64,000 nucleotides of DNA from Paenibacillus sp. FSL H3-0469 (lineage in GTDB: Bacteria > Bacillota > Bacilli > Paenibacillales > Paenibacillaceae), in the NCBI RefSeq assembly GCF_038051945.1, contig NZ_CP150302.1, positions 5,952,001-6,016,000 of the forward strand, in the 5' to 3' direction. This document shows positions 25,648-33,371 of this stretch, one piece after another. The notes under the pieces were generated by a model, which saw nothing but the letters and a program-made list of their open reading frames with translations, ran no database searches and was not told where the DNA came from. Position numbers and translations under genes: made by a program. How positions within the stretch are numbered: position 1 is the stretch's first letter; each line of letters begins with the position of its first letter.

Positions 25648-26403
25648 GTCGCTCCTCGTGCAGGAGCGTGGATTGAAATTTGTTAATCAGCATCAAGACG
25701 AATTTATCGGCCATGTCGCTCCTCATGCAGGAACGTGGATTGAAATTGGTTGGTGAGCCCCCGGATCTGCTCTTGCAGTTGTCGCTCCTCGCGTAGGAGC
25801 GTGGATTGAAATATCACTGTCACCGGGACGCCGGGGTATGAACTGGCCGCTCCTCGCGTAGGAGCGTGGATTGAAATATCACTGTCACCGGGACGCCGGG
25901 GTATGAACTGGTCGCTCCTCGCGTAGGAGCGTGGATTGAAATTGAAACATGGTGTTATCGTAACCACAACGGATGGATGTCGCTCCTCGTGTAGGAGCGT
26001 GGATTGAAATCCTCCCTGGAGATAACTAAAAATAAATTCCAACTGTCGCTCCTCGTGTAGGAGTGTGGATTGAAATTTAGCCACTGTAAATTCCCCCTCG
26101 AATGAATTGTCGCCCCTCGTGTAGGAGCGTGGATTGAAATCTCGTACGAAAAACGCGCGTCCTGTAGTGCCCTGTCGCTCCTCTGTAGGAGCGTGGATTG
26201 AAATCAGGGTACTATGGGCGCGGGCTTTATCAATGTTCTGTCGCTCCTCGTGCAGGAGCGTGGATTAAAATCGGATGAAGCCTGGCTTCGCGATCGGCGC
26301 GTCGGCGTAGCTCTTCATGTAGGAGTGTGTATTAAGAGTGGGGGGATCGGCACTATCACAGGTATGGTCTGGCCCCTCCTTATGTACGAGCATGGATTGA
26401 AAT
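25648..26403 (+). CRISPR. CRISPR array 6, 12 repeats with a different, variable hairpin
   Basis: Repeats begin at 25648, 25715, 25781, 25846, 25911, 25979, 26045, 26109, 26174, 26240, 26307 and 26371. The stem is GCTCCT/AGGAGC rather than GCACTC/GAGTGC, but the unit starts GTCGC and ends GTGGATTGAAAT. The loop varies along the array: GTGC, ATGC, GCGT three times, GTGT three times, TGT (one base lost), GTGC, then two decayed copies. Spacers 3 and 4 (25813-25845 and 25878-25910) are identical. Confidence 0.95.
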
Positions 26404-26610
26404 CACACAAAGAATAATCGCCCTCATACCAACACCTGCCCACAAACTCTCAACCCACACGTTCTTTCGCCCCCGATACTTCACCAATCGCACTAACCCT
26501 CCCCCACCCCCGTACATATCCCACAAGTGAGTATCCGACCCGGACCCTGACATGTTAAAATAGGAGCAATGTGTACATCCTATGTGTGAATTTAATCGGG
26601 GGGGCAACAG

Positions 26611-27744
26611 GTGAGAGCGTTGAGATTGAGAGATTACATGGGCCCTTCGGAGACTTCGGCGCACCGGCAGGCGAAGTGGGTCAAGCGGTTTCTGTATACG
26701 TATTGGCTGGTGATTGCTCTGCATTTCCTGGCCCAGCTGGGGTCTTTTGTATGTTTGCCGTATCCTATGGGAGCGCATGAGTTCTACTATGATGTGTTGC
26801 TCTATCCGACATTGCTGATGAGTGCGGTGGTCGGGTTGACGCAGCTGGTGGATGTTGCGGCACCGAAGTATTCCTTCGTGCTGCTGTTTGTGGCGGGGAC
26901 GATTATCGCGATGATGATTATTCATCTGAATATGGACATCCGGATTATCGGGGCGTTGATGCTGCTGCCGATTATTGCGTCGGCGATTTTTTTTCGGCTG
27001 GATCTCACCTTGTTCACCTCTGGCCTGCAGGCGGCGGCCTTCTTCATTCTCTACCGCTGGGATTACTGGTTCAAGTATTATCTGACGGATTTCGACCTGA
27101 TTGCGATTCCCCTCTTTCTGCTGGTAGGCACGCTGGTGGCGGGGATTGTCATTATTAACGGGCGTGAGCTGGCAAGCGATCTGGAGGCTACTCTGACGGC
27201 GAAGCAGGACCTGATGATTGAGAATGCGGTGATCCGCAAGCTGTCTACCACTGATGCACTGACAGGACTGTATAACCATATTTCTTTTCACGAATTCTAT
27301 GAAAAAGCGCTGGAATACGGCAGCCAGGGTGCCCCGTTCCATCTTGCGCTGGTGGATATCGATAATTTCAAGCAAATTAACGATAAGTATGGACACCGTA
27401 CCGGAGATATGGTGCTGGCGCGGGTCGCCCAGATCATTAAGGACCACATCTCGCCTGCAGATATTGCGGCCCGCTACGGCGGGGAGGAGTTCGCGATCCT
27501 GCTGTTCGAGAAAAGCTTCGAGGAAGCTTACGCACTGATTGAACAAGTCCGCCAGGAGCTGTCGCATACGTCCCATGAGGAGATGGAGCAGCGGGCGGTT
27601 ACTGTCAGCATCGGACTGCAAAGCTATGCCGAAGGCATCTCCAAAGAGAAGCTGTTCGAGGAAGTGGATCATCTGCTCTATACCGCCAAGCATTCCGGCA
27701 AAAACAAGACCCTGACCCCGCTGACGCAGCGCAGCGCTGTGTAG
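26611..27744 (+). CDS. Membrane-bound diguanylate cyclase (GGDEF domain)
   Basis: A 377-residue protein with about six hydrophobic segments between residues 30 and 195, a short helix, then a GGDEF domain from about residue 210: LSTTDALTGLYNHISFHEFY, DIDNFKQINDKYGHRTGD and ARYGGEEFAIL. The active-site motif is GGEEF, which is compatible with c-di-GMP synthesis. The start is probably the GTG at 26611 behind GGGGGGG; ATG 26638 is an alternative. It is the first gene outside the CRISPR island and shows no link to cyclic oligonucleotide signalling of Cas10. Confidence 0.88.
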   Translation: MRALRLRDYMGPSETSAHRQAKWVKRFLYTYWLVIALHFLAQLGSFVCLPYPMGAHEFYYDVLLYPTLLMSAVVGLTQLVDVAAPKYSFVLLFVAGTIIAMMIIHLNMDIRIIGALMLLPIIASAIFFRLDLTLFTSGLQAAAFFILYRWDYWFKYYLTDFDLIAIPLFLLVGTLVAGIVIINGRELASDLEATLTAKQDLMIENAVIRKLSTTDALTGLYNHISFHEFYEKALEYGSQGAPFHLALVDIDNFKQINDKYGHRTGDMVLARVAQIIKDHISPADIAARYGGEEFAILLFEKSFEEAYALIEQVRQELSHTSHEEMEQRAVTVSIGLQSYAEGISKEKLFEEVDHLLYTAKHSGKNKTLTPLTQRSAV

Positions 27745-27834
27745 GCTGGGCCCGCTAAGTCTGTTAACGTTCCGATCTTCCGCAGCCTCTACGCCTGCCT
27801 GTTCACAGCCTAGCCGCTTCACCCGACACCCAGC

Positions 27835-28407
27835 TTACTCCGCCGGACCTTCGTCAGCCGCTGCTTTCTTGCGTGCCCGGAACCGCCGGACTTTCATCAG
27901 ATTCCCGCACAGCTTGTCGTCGCAGTACCGCTTCGAGCGGTTGCGGGTATCGTCGTAATAGACCCAGAGACAGTCGGGATTCCCGCAGATACGGAAGCGA
28001 GAGGGCTCCTTCTCCAGCAGCGCAGCCGCAAAAGAGGCGGCAACCTCCGCCATAATCTGCCCCCAGTCCGCACGCTGCGGCTGGAGGGAGATCTCGGCTT
28101 CACCTGCTGCCGTCCAGACCACCTGACGTACAACGGGCCCGTCGCTCATGTACGTATTTAACTGCGCAAGCAGCGCTGTAGACGGAGACTCTCCCGCGAC
28201 CAAACGCTGCAGCTCGTCCCATAACAAGCCGCGCAGGCCTTTCAGCTGCTCCAGATCTTCCGGCCGGTGAAGGGCTGCCGCCGGCAGCTTGTGCTCCGCC
28301 AGCCATTCCGCCAGCCATTTGGGGTCTTCCAGCCGGTCCTGGTCTGTGCTACGGTCACTGGTCCGCCAATTCCGCCAATAGCTGTTCATGAAATCTACCC
28401 ACAGCAA
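27835..28407 (-). CDS. CGNR zinc-finger (ABATE) regulator
   Basis: A 190-residue protein of the stress-induced transcription regulator family. The N-terminal ABATE part has WLAEHKLP and LRGLLWDELQRLVAG. The C-terminal CGNR zinc finger reads CGNPDCLWVYYDDTRNRSKR followed by YCDDKLCGNLMKVRRFR, with four Cys for zinc and the conserved CGN. It is monocistronic and divergent from the DinB-like gene. Confidence 0.85.
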   Translation of the reverse strand: MLWVDFMNSYWRNWRTSDRSTDQDRLEDPKWLAEWLAEHKLPAAALHRPEDLEQLKGLRGLLWDELQRLVAGESPSTALLAQLNTYMSDGPVVRQVVWTAAGEAEISLQPQRADWGQIMAEVAASFAAALLEKEPSRFRICGNPDCLWVYYDDTRNRSKRYCDDKLCGNLMKVRRFRARKKAAADEGPAE

Positions 28408-28578
28408 GCTTCATCTCTCCCTTCACATGATCTTTCCCTTGATTGTAACAGTTAAAATTAAGTTATGCTAGTTACTTGATACGCTCCGCCGATTATGTTA
28501 CATTGCTTGTGTAACTGTTATTCGGCTTGTTTAGTCGTTACCGAAGCTTGTGTACCTATAATTACAGGAGGGATATAA

Positions 28579-29073
28579 ATGGAAAATAAAATTAGCGATG
28601 TACTGGTCGAGAACTGGGATTATGTGATGGATGTGGAGGATTGGCAGCCGCCGCTGGGTGCGGCGCTTGAAGGTGTGGACAGTGAGCAGGCACTTTGGAA
28701 GCCGGAGGGAGCTGCGGGCAATTCGATCTGGGAGAACGTTAACCATCTGACGTATTATAAGGAGCGTCTGCTGCGCAAGCTCAAGGGAATGGAGAAATTG
28801 CCTGATCTGGAGAGCAATGACGCTACATTCACTGTGACAGGAAGCGGAGAAGAGGACTGGAAGCAGGCGGTAGACAAGCTGAAGTCCATTCATGCCTCGC
28901 TGCGCGAGATTATTGTAGCTCTGGAGGAAGGCGCTTATGAATGGGGCGGCTCCGGGCATGCGCCGGGCGAAGAGGTCATGAGCCTGATTCTGCATGATGC
29001 CTATCATACGGGACAGATTGTACTGGTCCGCAAGCTGCAAGGCTCCTGGCCTGGCACCCGCCGTTTCGATTAA
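28579..29073 (+). CDS. DinB/YfiT-like putative metal-binding protein
   Basis: A 164-residue four-helix protein. The family metal-binding His residues appear as IWENVNHLTYYKERLL near residue 60 and LILHDAYHTGQIVLVRKLQG near the C-terminus. DinB-like proteins are often thiol-dependent transferases or of unknown function; no specific activity can be given. AGGAGGGAT precedes the ATG. Confidence 0.8.
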   Translation: MENKISDVLVENWDYVMDVEDWQPPLGAALEGVDSEQALWKPEGAAGNSIWENVNHLTYYKERLLRKLKGMEKLPDLESNDATFTVTGSGEEDWKQAVDKLKSIHASLREIIVALEEGAYEWGGSGHAPGEEVMSLILHDAYHTGQIVLVRKLQGSWPGTRRFD

Positions 29074-29184
29074 GCGCAGCAGCCATATTTTACAAGTGAT
29101 CTGTTCGTAGGCAGCTCTGTTTCAGCTCCAAATCCCCGGGTTAATGGAAGACATGCAGCTATCAACGGAGAGGAGAGATTGAGG

Positions 29185-29355
29185 ATGGAGCCGAATTACA
29201 AGGACAGAAGTGTTGAGGTTGAACGGACAGAGGTGCACCGCAAATCGGATTCCAGTCTTGTCGCATCCACGTTCATTAAATATGCAGCTTACATTATTAT
29301 CACCTTCGGAGTTCTGTTTTTCCTGGTGAAATATGTATTCCCGATGTTCAAATAA
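29185..29355 (+). CDS. Small single-pass membrane protein
   Basis: A 56-residue ORF preceded by GGAGAGGAGA. Residues 1-24 are charged (MEPNYKDRSVEVERTEVHRK), and residues 29-52 form one transmembrane helix (STFIKYAAYIIITFGVLFFL). It stops just before a terminator. Function is unknown. The ribosome site, the topology and the terminator support it as a real gene. Confidence 0.65.
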   Translation: MEPNYKDRSVEVERTEVHRKSDSSLVASTFIKYAAYIIITFGVLFFLVKYVFPMFK

Positions 29356-29397
29356 GCCAGTTGCCCAGCCAAGTGCAGACTTGGACGGATTCACGCC

Positions 29398-29436
29398 AAA
29401 AAGCCACGAACCCCCTCGGGAGCTCGCGGCTTTTTG
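29398..29436 (+). terminator. Terminator after the small membrane protein gene
   Basis: Stem AAAAAGCCACGA / TCGCGGCTTTTT with loop ACCCCCTCGGGAGC; ends in TTTTTG. Confidence 0.8.
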
Positions 29437-29492
29437 TTCAAATATAAGAATGAATATGTTTCACGCTATACATTATCCTTCTGTTTCCCGCC

Positions 29493-29532
29493 GAAACGGT
29501 ACCGTCCTGTAAAAGGACGGCAAAGCCGTTTC
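29493..29532. other. Two-tier inverted repeat beside cmpA
   Basis: GAAACGG (29493-29499) pairs with CCGTTTC (29526-29532) and encloses a second perfect stem CCGTCCT / AGGACGG (29502-29520). It lies 15 bases past the cmpA stop on the - strand. There is no T-run on either side, so it may stabilise the mRNA end or bind a protein rather than terminate. Confidence 0.45.
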
Positions 29533-29546
29533 CACTTACATAACGG

Positions 29547-29684
29547 CTATACGTTCTTCTGGATCATCTCGTGGGAATCGGCGGTATTCCGGTAAAAGAA
29601 CCAGCATTCATTCAGCAGTCTAATCTGACGGCAGTCCTTCTTGAGATAGGCCTTCATGAGCTGTTGGCGAAGCCATTGTGGCAA
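29547..29684 (-). CDS. cmpA: CmpA-like cortex morphogenetic protein
   Basis: A 45-residue ORF starting with TTG and preceded by GAGGAGGGG at ideal spacing. The sequence MPQWLRQQLMKAYLKKD and IRLLNECWFFYR matches the small CmpA protein of spore formers (pattern MPxWLxxQ ... DxxxIxxLNxCWFFYR). CmpA acts with the ClpXP adaptor function on SpoIVA during spore envelope assembly, coordinating cortex and coat. The C-terminal tail (NTADSHEMIQKNV) is longer than the Bacillus protein. It is easily missed because of its size and TTG start. Confidence 0.8.
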   Translation of the reverse strand: MPQWLRQQLMKAYLKKDCRQIRLLNECWFFYRNTADSHEMIQKNV

Positions 29685-29803
29685 GGGTACCCCTCCTCTG
29701 CATGCTTCCTGTGTATAGATAGCATATGGGGGAATACGCCCAAAGGTGCACGGTTAGTTTCAGGTAGCCAAGCCGAATTTCACAAGGACGCCCGGAACCG
29801 GCG

Positions 29804-30163
29804 TTACTGCACCCGTTCTTCTTCCTCTTCGTACCATTGTTCAAGCTGGGCCTGAAGCGCCCGGATTTCGGTCAGCAGTGAGATCAGGGGGTAATGCTCC
29901 TCTTTAATAGAGGCAAAAGCCTGCTCCAGCCGGTTAATATACGCCAGCCCCGACTCCAGATGATGCTCTTCGCGCAGCAGCTCCAGCGCCTCGCATTCGG
30001 CCACCGCCCGCGGCAGTCCGGGTACATTCTCGGCTGTCAGCTTGTCAATTTCTTTGTTCAGTCGCAGATTGAGGGCGCTTAGCTGGTAAGCATATTCCTC
30101 CGGCATCTCCACGAATAGCAGTTCCTGATCCTGCTGCATGATTACGTACCGCATTCTCGGCAT
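29804..30163 (-). CDS. Conserved hypothetical coiled-coil protein
   Basis: A 119-residue acidic protein rich in Glu, Leu and Gln. The N-terminus has short strands (MRYVIMQQDQELLFVEMPEEYAY), and residues 25-115 are helical with heptad-like hydrophobics, ending in EEEEERVQ-like acid residues. CGGAGGG precedes the start on its strand. No family recognised. It diverges from the SprT-like gene. Confidence 0.6.
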   Translation of the reverse strand: MPRMRYVIMQQDQELLFVEMPEEYAYQLSALNLRLNKEIDKLTAENVPGLPRAVAECEALELLREEHHLESGLAYINRLEQAFASIKEEHYPLISLLTEIRALQAQLEQWYEEEEERVQ

Positions 30164-30273
30164 CTTTCATTCTCCCTCCGGACTTGTCTTCCTTCTTGAC
30201 AGTGTAGCCCATAGGCAAGTTACAATTCAAGTAGAGATCTAAATTCAGGCAGAGAGGACCGTGAAGGAACGCT

Positions 30274-30768
30274 ATGACCAGTATGAGCAACGAAGAGCTG
30301 CAGCAATGGATGGAGCAGGTGTCGCTGAGCAGCTTTGGCGTGCCTTTCCGGCATACGGCGAGCTTTAACAGCAGACTTACGACAACCGGCGGACGATATT
30401 TTACCAAGAGTCATAATATAGAGATTAACCCCCAGCAACTGGAGATGTACGGACGGGAGGAGACGGAGAAGATCATCAAGCATGAGCTCTGCCACTACCA
30501 CCTGCATCTGGCGAAGCGGGGGTACATGCACCGGGATGCCGATTTCAAAACACTGCTGGCCCGCGTCGGCGGCAGCCGGTATTGTCAGACCCTGCCGGGT
30601 GCCAAGGCCCGCAAGCCGCAGCCTTACCGGTATAAGCTGGTATGTATTGCCTGTGCCACCGAGTATCTGCGTAAGCGCCGGGCCGATCCCGGGCGGTACC
30701 GCTGCGGTAAATGCTCCGGCAAGCTGAAGCTGGTTGCGCTAGAAGCAGGCGCGGGCCCGGCTACTTAA
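30274..30768 (+). CDS. SprT-like zinc metalloprotein (YdcK type)
   Basis: A 164-residue SprT-family protein. The zinc site HELCHYHLH is near residues 70-78, with an extra helix after it, and a C-terminal zinc ribbon CIACATEYLRKRR and RYRCGKCSGKL supplies two Cys pairs. SprT-like proteins of Bacillus (YdcK) match this size and order. Protease activity on DNA-crosslinked protein is known for eukaryotic SPRTN, but not established for this family. The stop overlaps by a few bases with the end of the convergent pentapeptide gene. Confidence 0.85.
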   Translation: MTSMSNEELQQWMEQVSLSSFGVPFRHTASFNSRLTTTGGRYFTKSHNIEINPQQLEMYGREETEKIIKHELCHYHLHLAKRGYMHRDADFKTLLARVGGSRYCQTLPGAKARKPQPYRYKLVCIACATEYLRKRRADPGRYRCGKCSGKLKLVALEAGAGPAT

Positions 30769-31406
30769 TTTTTGATAACCAGACCTAGTAGTCCGGCAAA
30801 AGAAGCCGCCTGCTCCGCAGAGATGATGCAGCCCTCCAGATCCTGAAGATCCACCAGGAGGCCGGTGAACTCGCAGTCGCTCAGGTCAACACCCTTCAGC
30901 TTGCAGCCGGCCAGCGTGGCCTGCTCCAGATTGCATTCCGAGAAATACAGGCCGTTCAGGCTGGACTGGTAATAATCCGCGCTGGCCAGCGAGCTGCGCT
31001 CGAAGGAAGCCCCTTTGAAGCTGGCGAAACGGAAGACCGCGAATTCCCCGATACATCCGGTGATGGATACATTTTGAAACCGTGCTCTGGTGAAGTCTGT
31101 ACCAATCATGCGGCAATCCCTGAACTCGGTCCGGTGTATGAAGGCATCGCTGAAATCCACATTGGACAGGTCGCAATGATCGAAGATTACATCGGTAAGC
31201 TCAATGCGCTGCAGCGAGGATTCCGTGATGGTAACGTTTTTGAAAATAGTCTTGTCGAAAGCTACCCGGGTGGCCTCCTGATATTCAATGAGCGCTCCTT
31301 CAATGAGGCAGCGGCTGAATTCGTCTTTGGAAGCAAGGGTGTGAACGTCCTGCGGCGTAAGTAGCCCGGGATCTGAGATTCTGGGTGGTTCTATCTTGTT
31401 ACTCAT
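30765..31406 (-). CDS. Pentapeptide repeat protein
   Basis: A 213-residue protein in which residues about 40-200 follow the A(D/N)LXX pattern in tandem: DVIFDHCDLSNVDFSDAF, ARFQNVSITGC, ASFKGASFERSSLASADYY, CNLEQATLAGCKLKGVDL. Such repeats fold into a right-handed quadrilateral beta helix, sometimes mimicking DNA to protect gyrase. Function here is unknown. AGGAGG lies upstream of the ATG. Confidence 0.85.
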   Translation of the reverse strand: MSNKIEPPRISDPGLLTPQDVHTLASKDEFSRCLIEGALIEYQEATRVAFDKTIFKNVTITESSLQRIELTDVIFDHCDLSNVDFSDAFIHRTEFRDCRMIGTDFTRARFQNVSITGCIGEFAVFRFASFKGASFERSSLASADYYQSSLNGLYFSECNLEQATLAGCKLKGVDLSDCEFTGLLVDLQDLEGCIISAEQAASFAGLLGLVIKN

Positions 31407-31442
31407 ATCGGCCTCCTTGGCATTTCCTATCCTTATTTGTCC

Positions 31443-31871
31443 TTATTTGATCTGGCCCATGTCCAGGTTGACCCGGTAGTTGCCATACTTCAGCAGTTCA
31501 TCCAAAATAGCGTTCAGCGCCTCCTGATCCACAGTACGCACCCGCATCCAGTAACAGCCCTCCCCGCTGATGCGGTACAGCTCGGTGACACTCTCATGGG
31601 CCTTCGCAAAAGCCTGAAAAGGCGGATGATCCTTATTGCTGCTCAGAAAAACCGTGATAAAGGCGTGAATGCTCTGGCCGATCCACAGCGGGTTATAACG
31701 GATGGTGTAGCCCTCAATGATGCCAAGCTCCCGCATTCTGCGGACACGTGCGCCTACAGCCTGGCCGGTCAGATGGACCATCGCCCCGATATCCTTATGG
31801 CTTAAGGTGGAGTCTTCGATAAGGAGCTGGAGGATGCGGTAATCGGTATGGTCAATGAGATAGGGGGTCAT
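31443..31871 (-). CDS. Lrp/AsnC-family transcriptional regulator
   Basis: A 142-residue regulator starting at the ATG at 31871 (AAAGGAA upstream); the frame is open for 19 more codons. N-terminal HTH: DYRILQLLIEDSTLSHKDIG and LTGQAVGARVRRMRELGIIEGYT. C-terminal RAM domain: FITVFLSS and VTELYRISGEGCYWMRVRT. These proteins sense amino acids and form octamers. Its target is unknown; it diverges from an MBL-fold hydrolase. Confidence 0.87.
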   Translation of the reverse strand: MTPYLIDHTDYRILQLLIEDSTLSHKDIGAMVHLTGQAVGARVRRMRELGIIEGYTIRYNPLWIGQSIHAFITVFLSSNKDHPPFQAFAKAHESVTELYRISGEGCYWMRVRTVDQEALNAILDELLKYGNYRVNLDMGQIK

Positions 31872-32006
31872 TTTCTGCAATTCCTTTCCGGGTGAAAGCA
31901 TATCGTAAGAATCTCTTTCTCGGCACAATGTCTTCTCTTCTTGCCCTGATTTATACTTATTGTATCAGAAAGTGAACATAAGGTAGACATCCGGGAAGAG
32001 GTGCAT

Positions 32007-32762
32007 ATGATGAAAATAAAGCTGATCCGCCACGCCACCCTATGGCTGGAATACGGCGGTGCAACGTTTCTGATCGATCCCATGCTGAGTGCGCAGGGTG
32101 TGAATCCGCCGATTATGAATTCAGGCGATGACCGCCGGAATCCGCTGGTGTCATTGCCCGGTCCTGTTCAGCAGTGGCTGGAGCCGGATGCTGTGCTGGT
32201 CACGCATCTTCATCAGGATCACTGGGATGCAGCAGCGGCAGAGCAGTTGTCCAAGGCACTGCCGGTGTATTGCCAGGAAGGTGACGGGGAGCGAATTGCT
32301 GCCCAGGGCTTTGGGCGTGTTACAGAGATTAAGGACGCCGGCTCTGTGTCCTTCGGCGGAGTAATTCTGATACGTACAGGAGGGCATCACGGAACAGGGG
32401 AGATTGGAGAACGGATGGGCAAGGTCTCCGGTTTCGTCTTCCGGGCAGAGGGCGAACCTGTGCTGTACCTGGCTGGAGATACGATCTGGTGCGAAGAGGT
32501 TCAGCAGGTGATAGCCGGGGAAGTGCCGGAGGTGATTATTGTCAATGCCGGGGGTGCCAGCTTCCTGAGCGGAGGTCCCATTACCATGAACGAACAGGAT
32601 GTGGTGGAGGTATGCCATTCCGCTCCGTCCGCTTCGGTGATTGCTGTGCACATGGATTCAATTAACCACTGCCATGTAACGAGGGAGCTATTGATGCAAC
32701 GCCTTGAACAGGAAGGCTTGTCCGGCCGTGTTGCCGTGCCGCTGGATGGAGAGTGGATCTGA
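32007..32762 (+). CDS. MBL-fold metallo-hydrolase
   Basis: About 251 residues from ATG 32007 (ATG 32010 also possible; GAAGAGG upstream). The beta-lactamase-fold motif VTHLHQDHWDA is near residue 68, LYLAGDT near residue 153, and a final VAVHMDSINHCH-like His. It fits the UlaG-like group of small MBL hydrolases that act on lactones or phosphodiesters. The substrate cannot be told. Confidence 0.8.
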   Translation: MMKIKLIRHATLWLEYGGATFLIDPMLSAQGVNPPIMNSGDDRRNPLVSLPGPVQQWLEPDAVLVTHLHQDHWDAAAAEQLSKALPVYCQEGDGERIAAQGFGRVTEIKDAGSVSFGGVILIRTGGHHGTGEIGERMGKVSGFVFRAEGEPVLYLAGDTIWCEEVQQVIAGEVPEVIIVNAGGASFLSGGPITMNEQDVVEVCHSAPSASVIAVHMDSINHCHVTRELLMQRLEQEGLSGRVAVPLDGEWI

Positions 32763-32847
32763 TTATGTAAACGATCTCACAATCTCGCGCGACCCGCTTG
32801 ACTAACCTGTAGAATCATGATAAATTAATCCTTGTTCATGTTAATGT

Positions 32848-32923
32848 TCCCTGATAGCTCAGTTGGTAGAGCACTCGACTGTTAATCGAGTTGTCACAGG
32901 TTCGAGTCCTGTTCGGGGAGCCA
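32848..32923 (+). tRNA. tRNA-Asn (GTT)
   Basis: A full cloverleaf: acceptor TCCCTGA / TCGGGGA, D-arm GCTCAGTTGGTAGAGC, anticodon loop CTGTTAA giving GTT, T-arm ACAGGTTCGAGTCCTGT, and an encoded CCA at 32921-32923. Confidence 0.95.
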
Positions 32924-32929
32924 TTACTT

Positions 32930-33018
32930 GGAGAGATACCCAAGTGGCTATAAGGGGACCCTCTGCTAAGGGGTTAGACTGCGTAAGCGGTGCGAGGGTT
33001 CGAATCCCTCTCTCTCCG
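32930..33018 (+). tRNA. tRNA-Ser (GCT)
   Basis: Class II tRNA of 89 nt: acceptor GGAGAGA / TCTCTCC, anticodon loop CTGCTAA giving GCT, long variable arm, T-arm GAGGGTTCGAATCCCTC. The CCA is not encoded. Its last 15 bases are part of a 64-bp direct repeat found again 115 bp downstream. Confidence 0.95.
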
Positions 33019-33182
33019 TTTTGATTAAACTTCCCTGCTAGGGATGAGAACCCTTGGTGGTTCGTTGGAGCATAAGCTTCGTTAGCAATGGCATCGCAAT
33101 CTCTCGCGCAGCGAGAGTATCCCTCTCTCTCCGTTTTGATTATACTTCCCTGCTGGGGATGAGAACCCTCGGTGGTTCGTTG
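33004..33182 (+). repeat. Direct repeat of the tRNA-Ser 3' end
   Basis: The 64 bp from 33004 to 33067, which include the tRNA T-arm 3' side and acceptor, recur at 33119-33182 with only three mismatches. The stretch between them (33068-33118) is unrelated. It resembles a relic attachment-site duplication, though a simple tandem duplication with divergence is equally possible. Confidence 0.75.
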
Positions 33183-33210
33183 AAGGAGCTCATATTGAGC
33201 TCCTTTTTTG
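33183..33210 (+). terminator. Terminator after the tRNA pair
   Basis: GGAGCTC-ATATT-GAGCTCC followed by TTTTTT; a perfect 7-bp stem. Confidence 0.88.
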
Positions 33211-33371
33211 CGTCTTTTCAGCAGGAGCGGCTGAATCCCTGGAAGATACGATTGTCCTGTCCGATGTCGTAATTCCATATAGTCGATGTCGCATTTATCT
33301 ACTAAAAATCCTGCTTGTTATATGATACTTTATAGGTGATGTCAGAATAATGTATATGGAGGTGCAGGCGG

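Noticed and set aside
25704..26084. Minus-strand ORF of 126 codons in array 6
   Set aside because: Repeat-derived peptide (FQSTLLHEERH), not a gene.
450..26403. tracrRNA or Cas9/Cas12 components among the arrays
   Set aside because: No anti-repeat outside the arrays other than the reverse orphan repeat, and no large RuvC or HNH gene.
26611..27744. GGDEF protein as a CRISPR-associated signalling cyclase
   Set aside because: It is a normal membrane diguanylate cyclase with GGEEF, separated from array 6 by about 200 bases, and has no palm/zinc features of Cas10.
26380..27822. 480-codon minus-strand ORF opposite the GGDEF gene
   Set aside because: Low-complexity shadow (rich in Arg, Gln, His) of a gene with intact GGDEF motifs on the + strand.
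29571..29855. 94-codon + strand ORF
   Set aside because: It lies opposite the cmpA-like gene, has a poor ribosome site and a low-complexity end.
33054..33278. ORFs across the tRNA-Ser duplication
   Set aside because: They run through tRNA-derived and terminator sequence.
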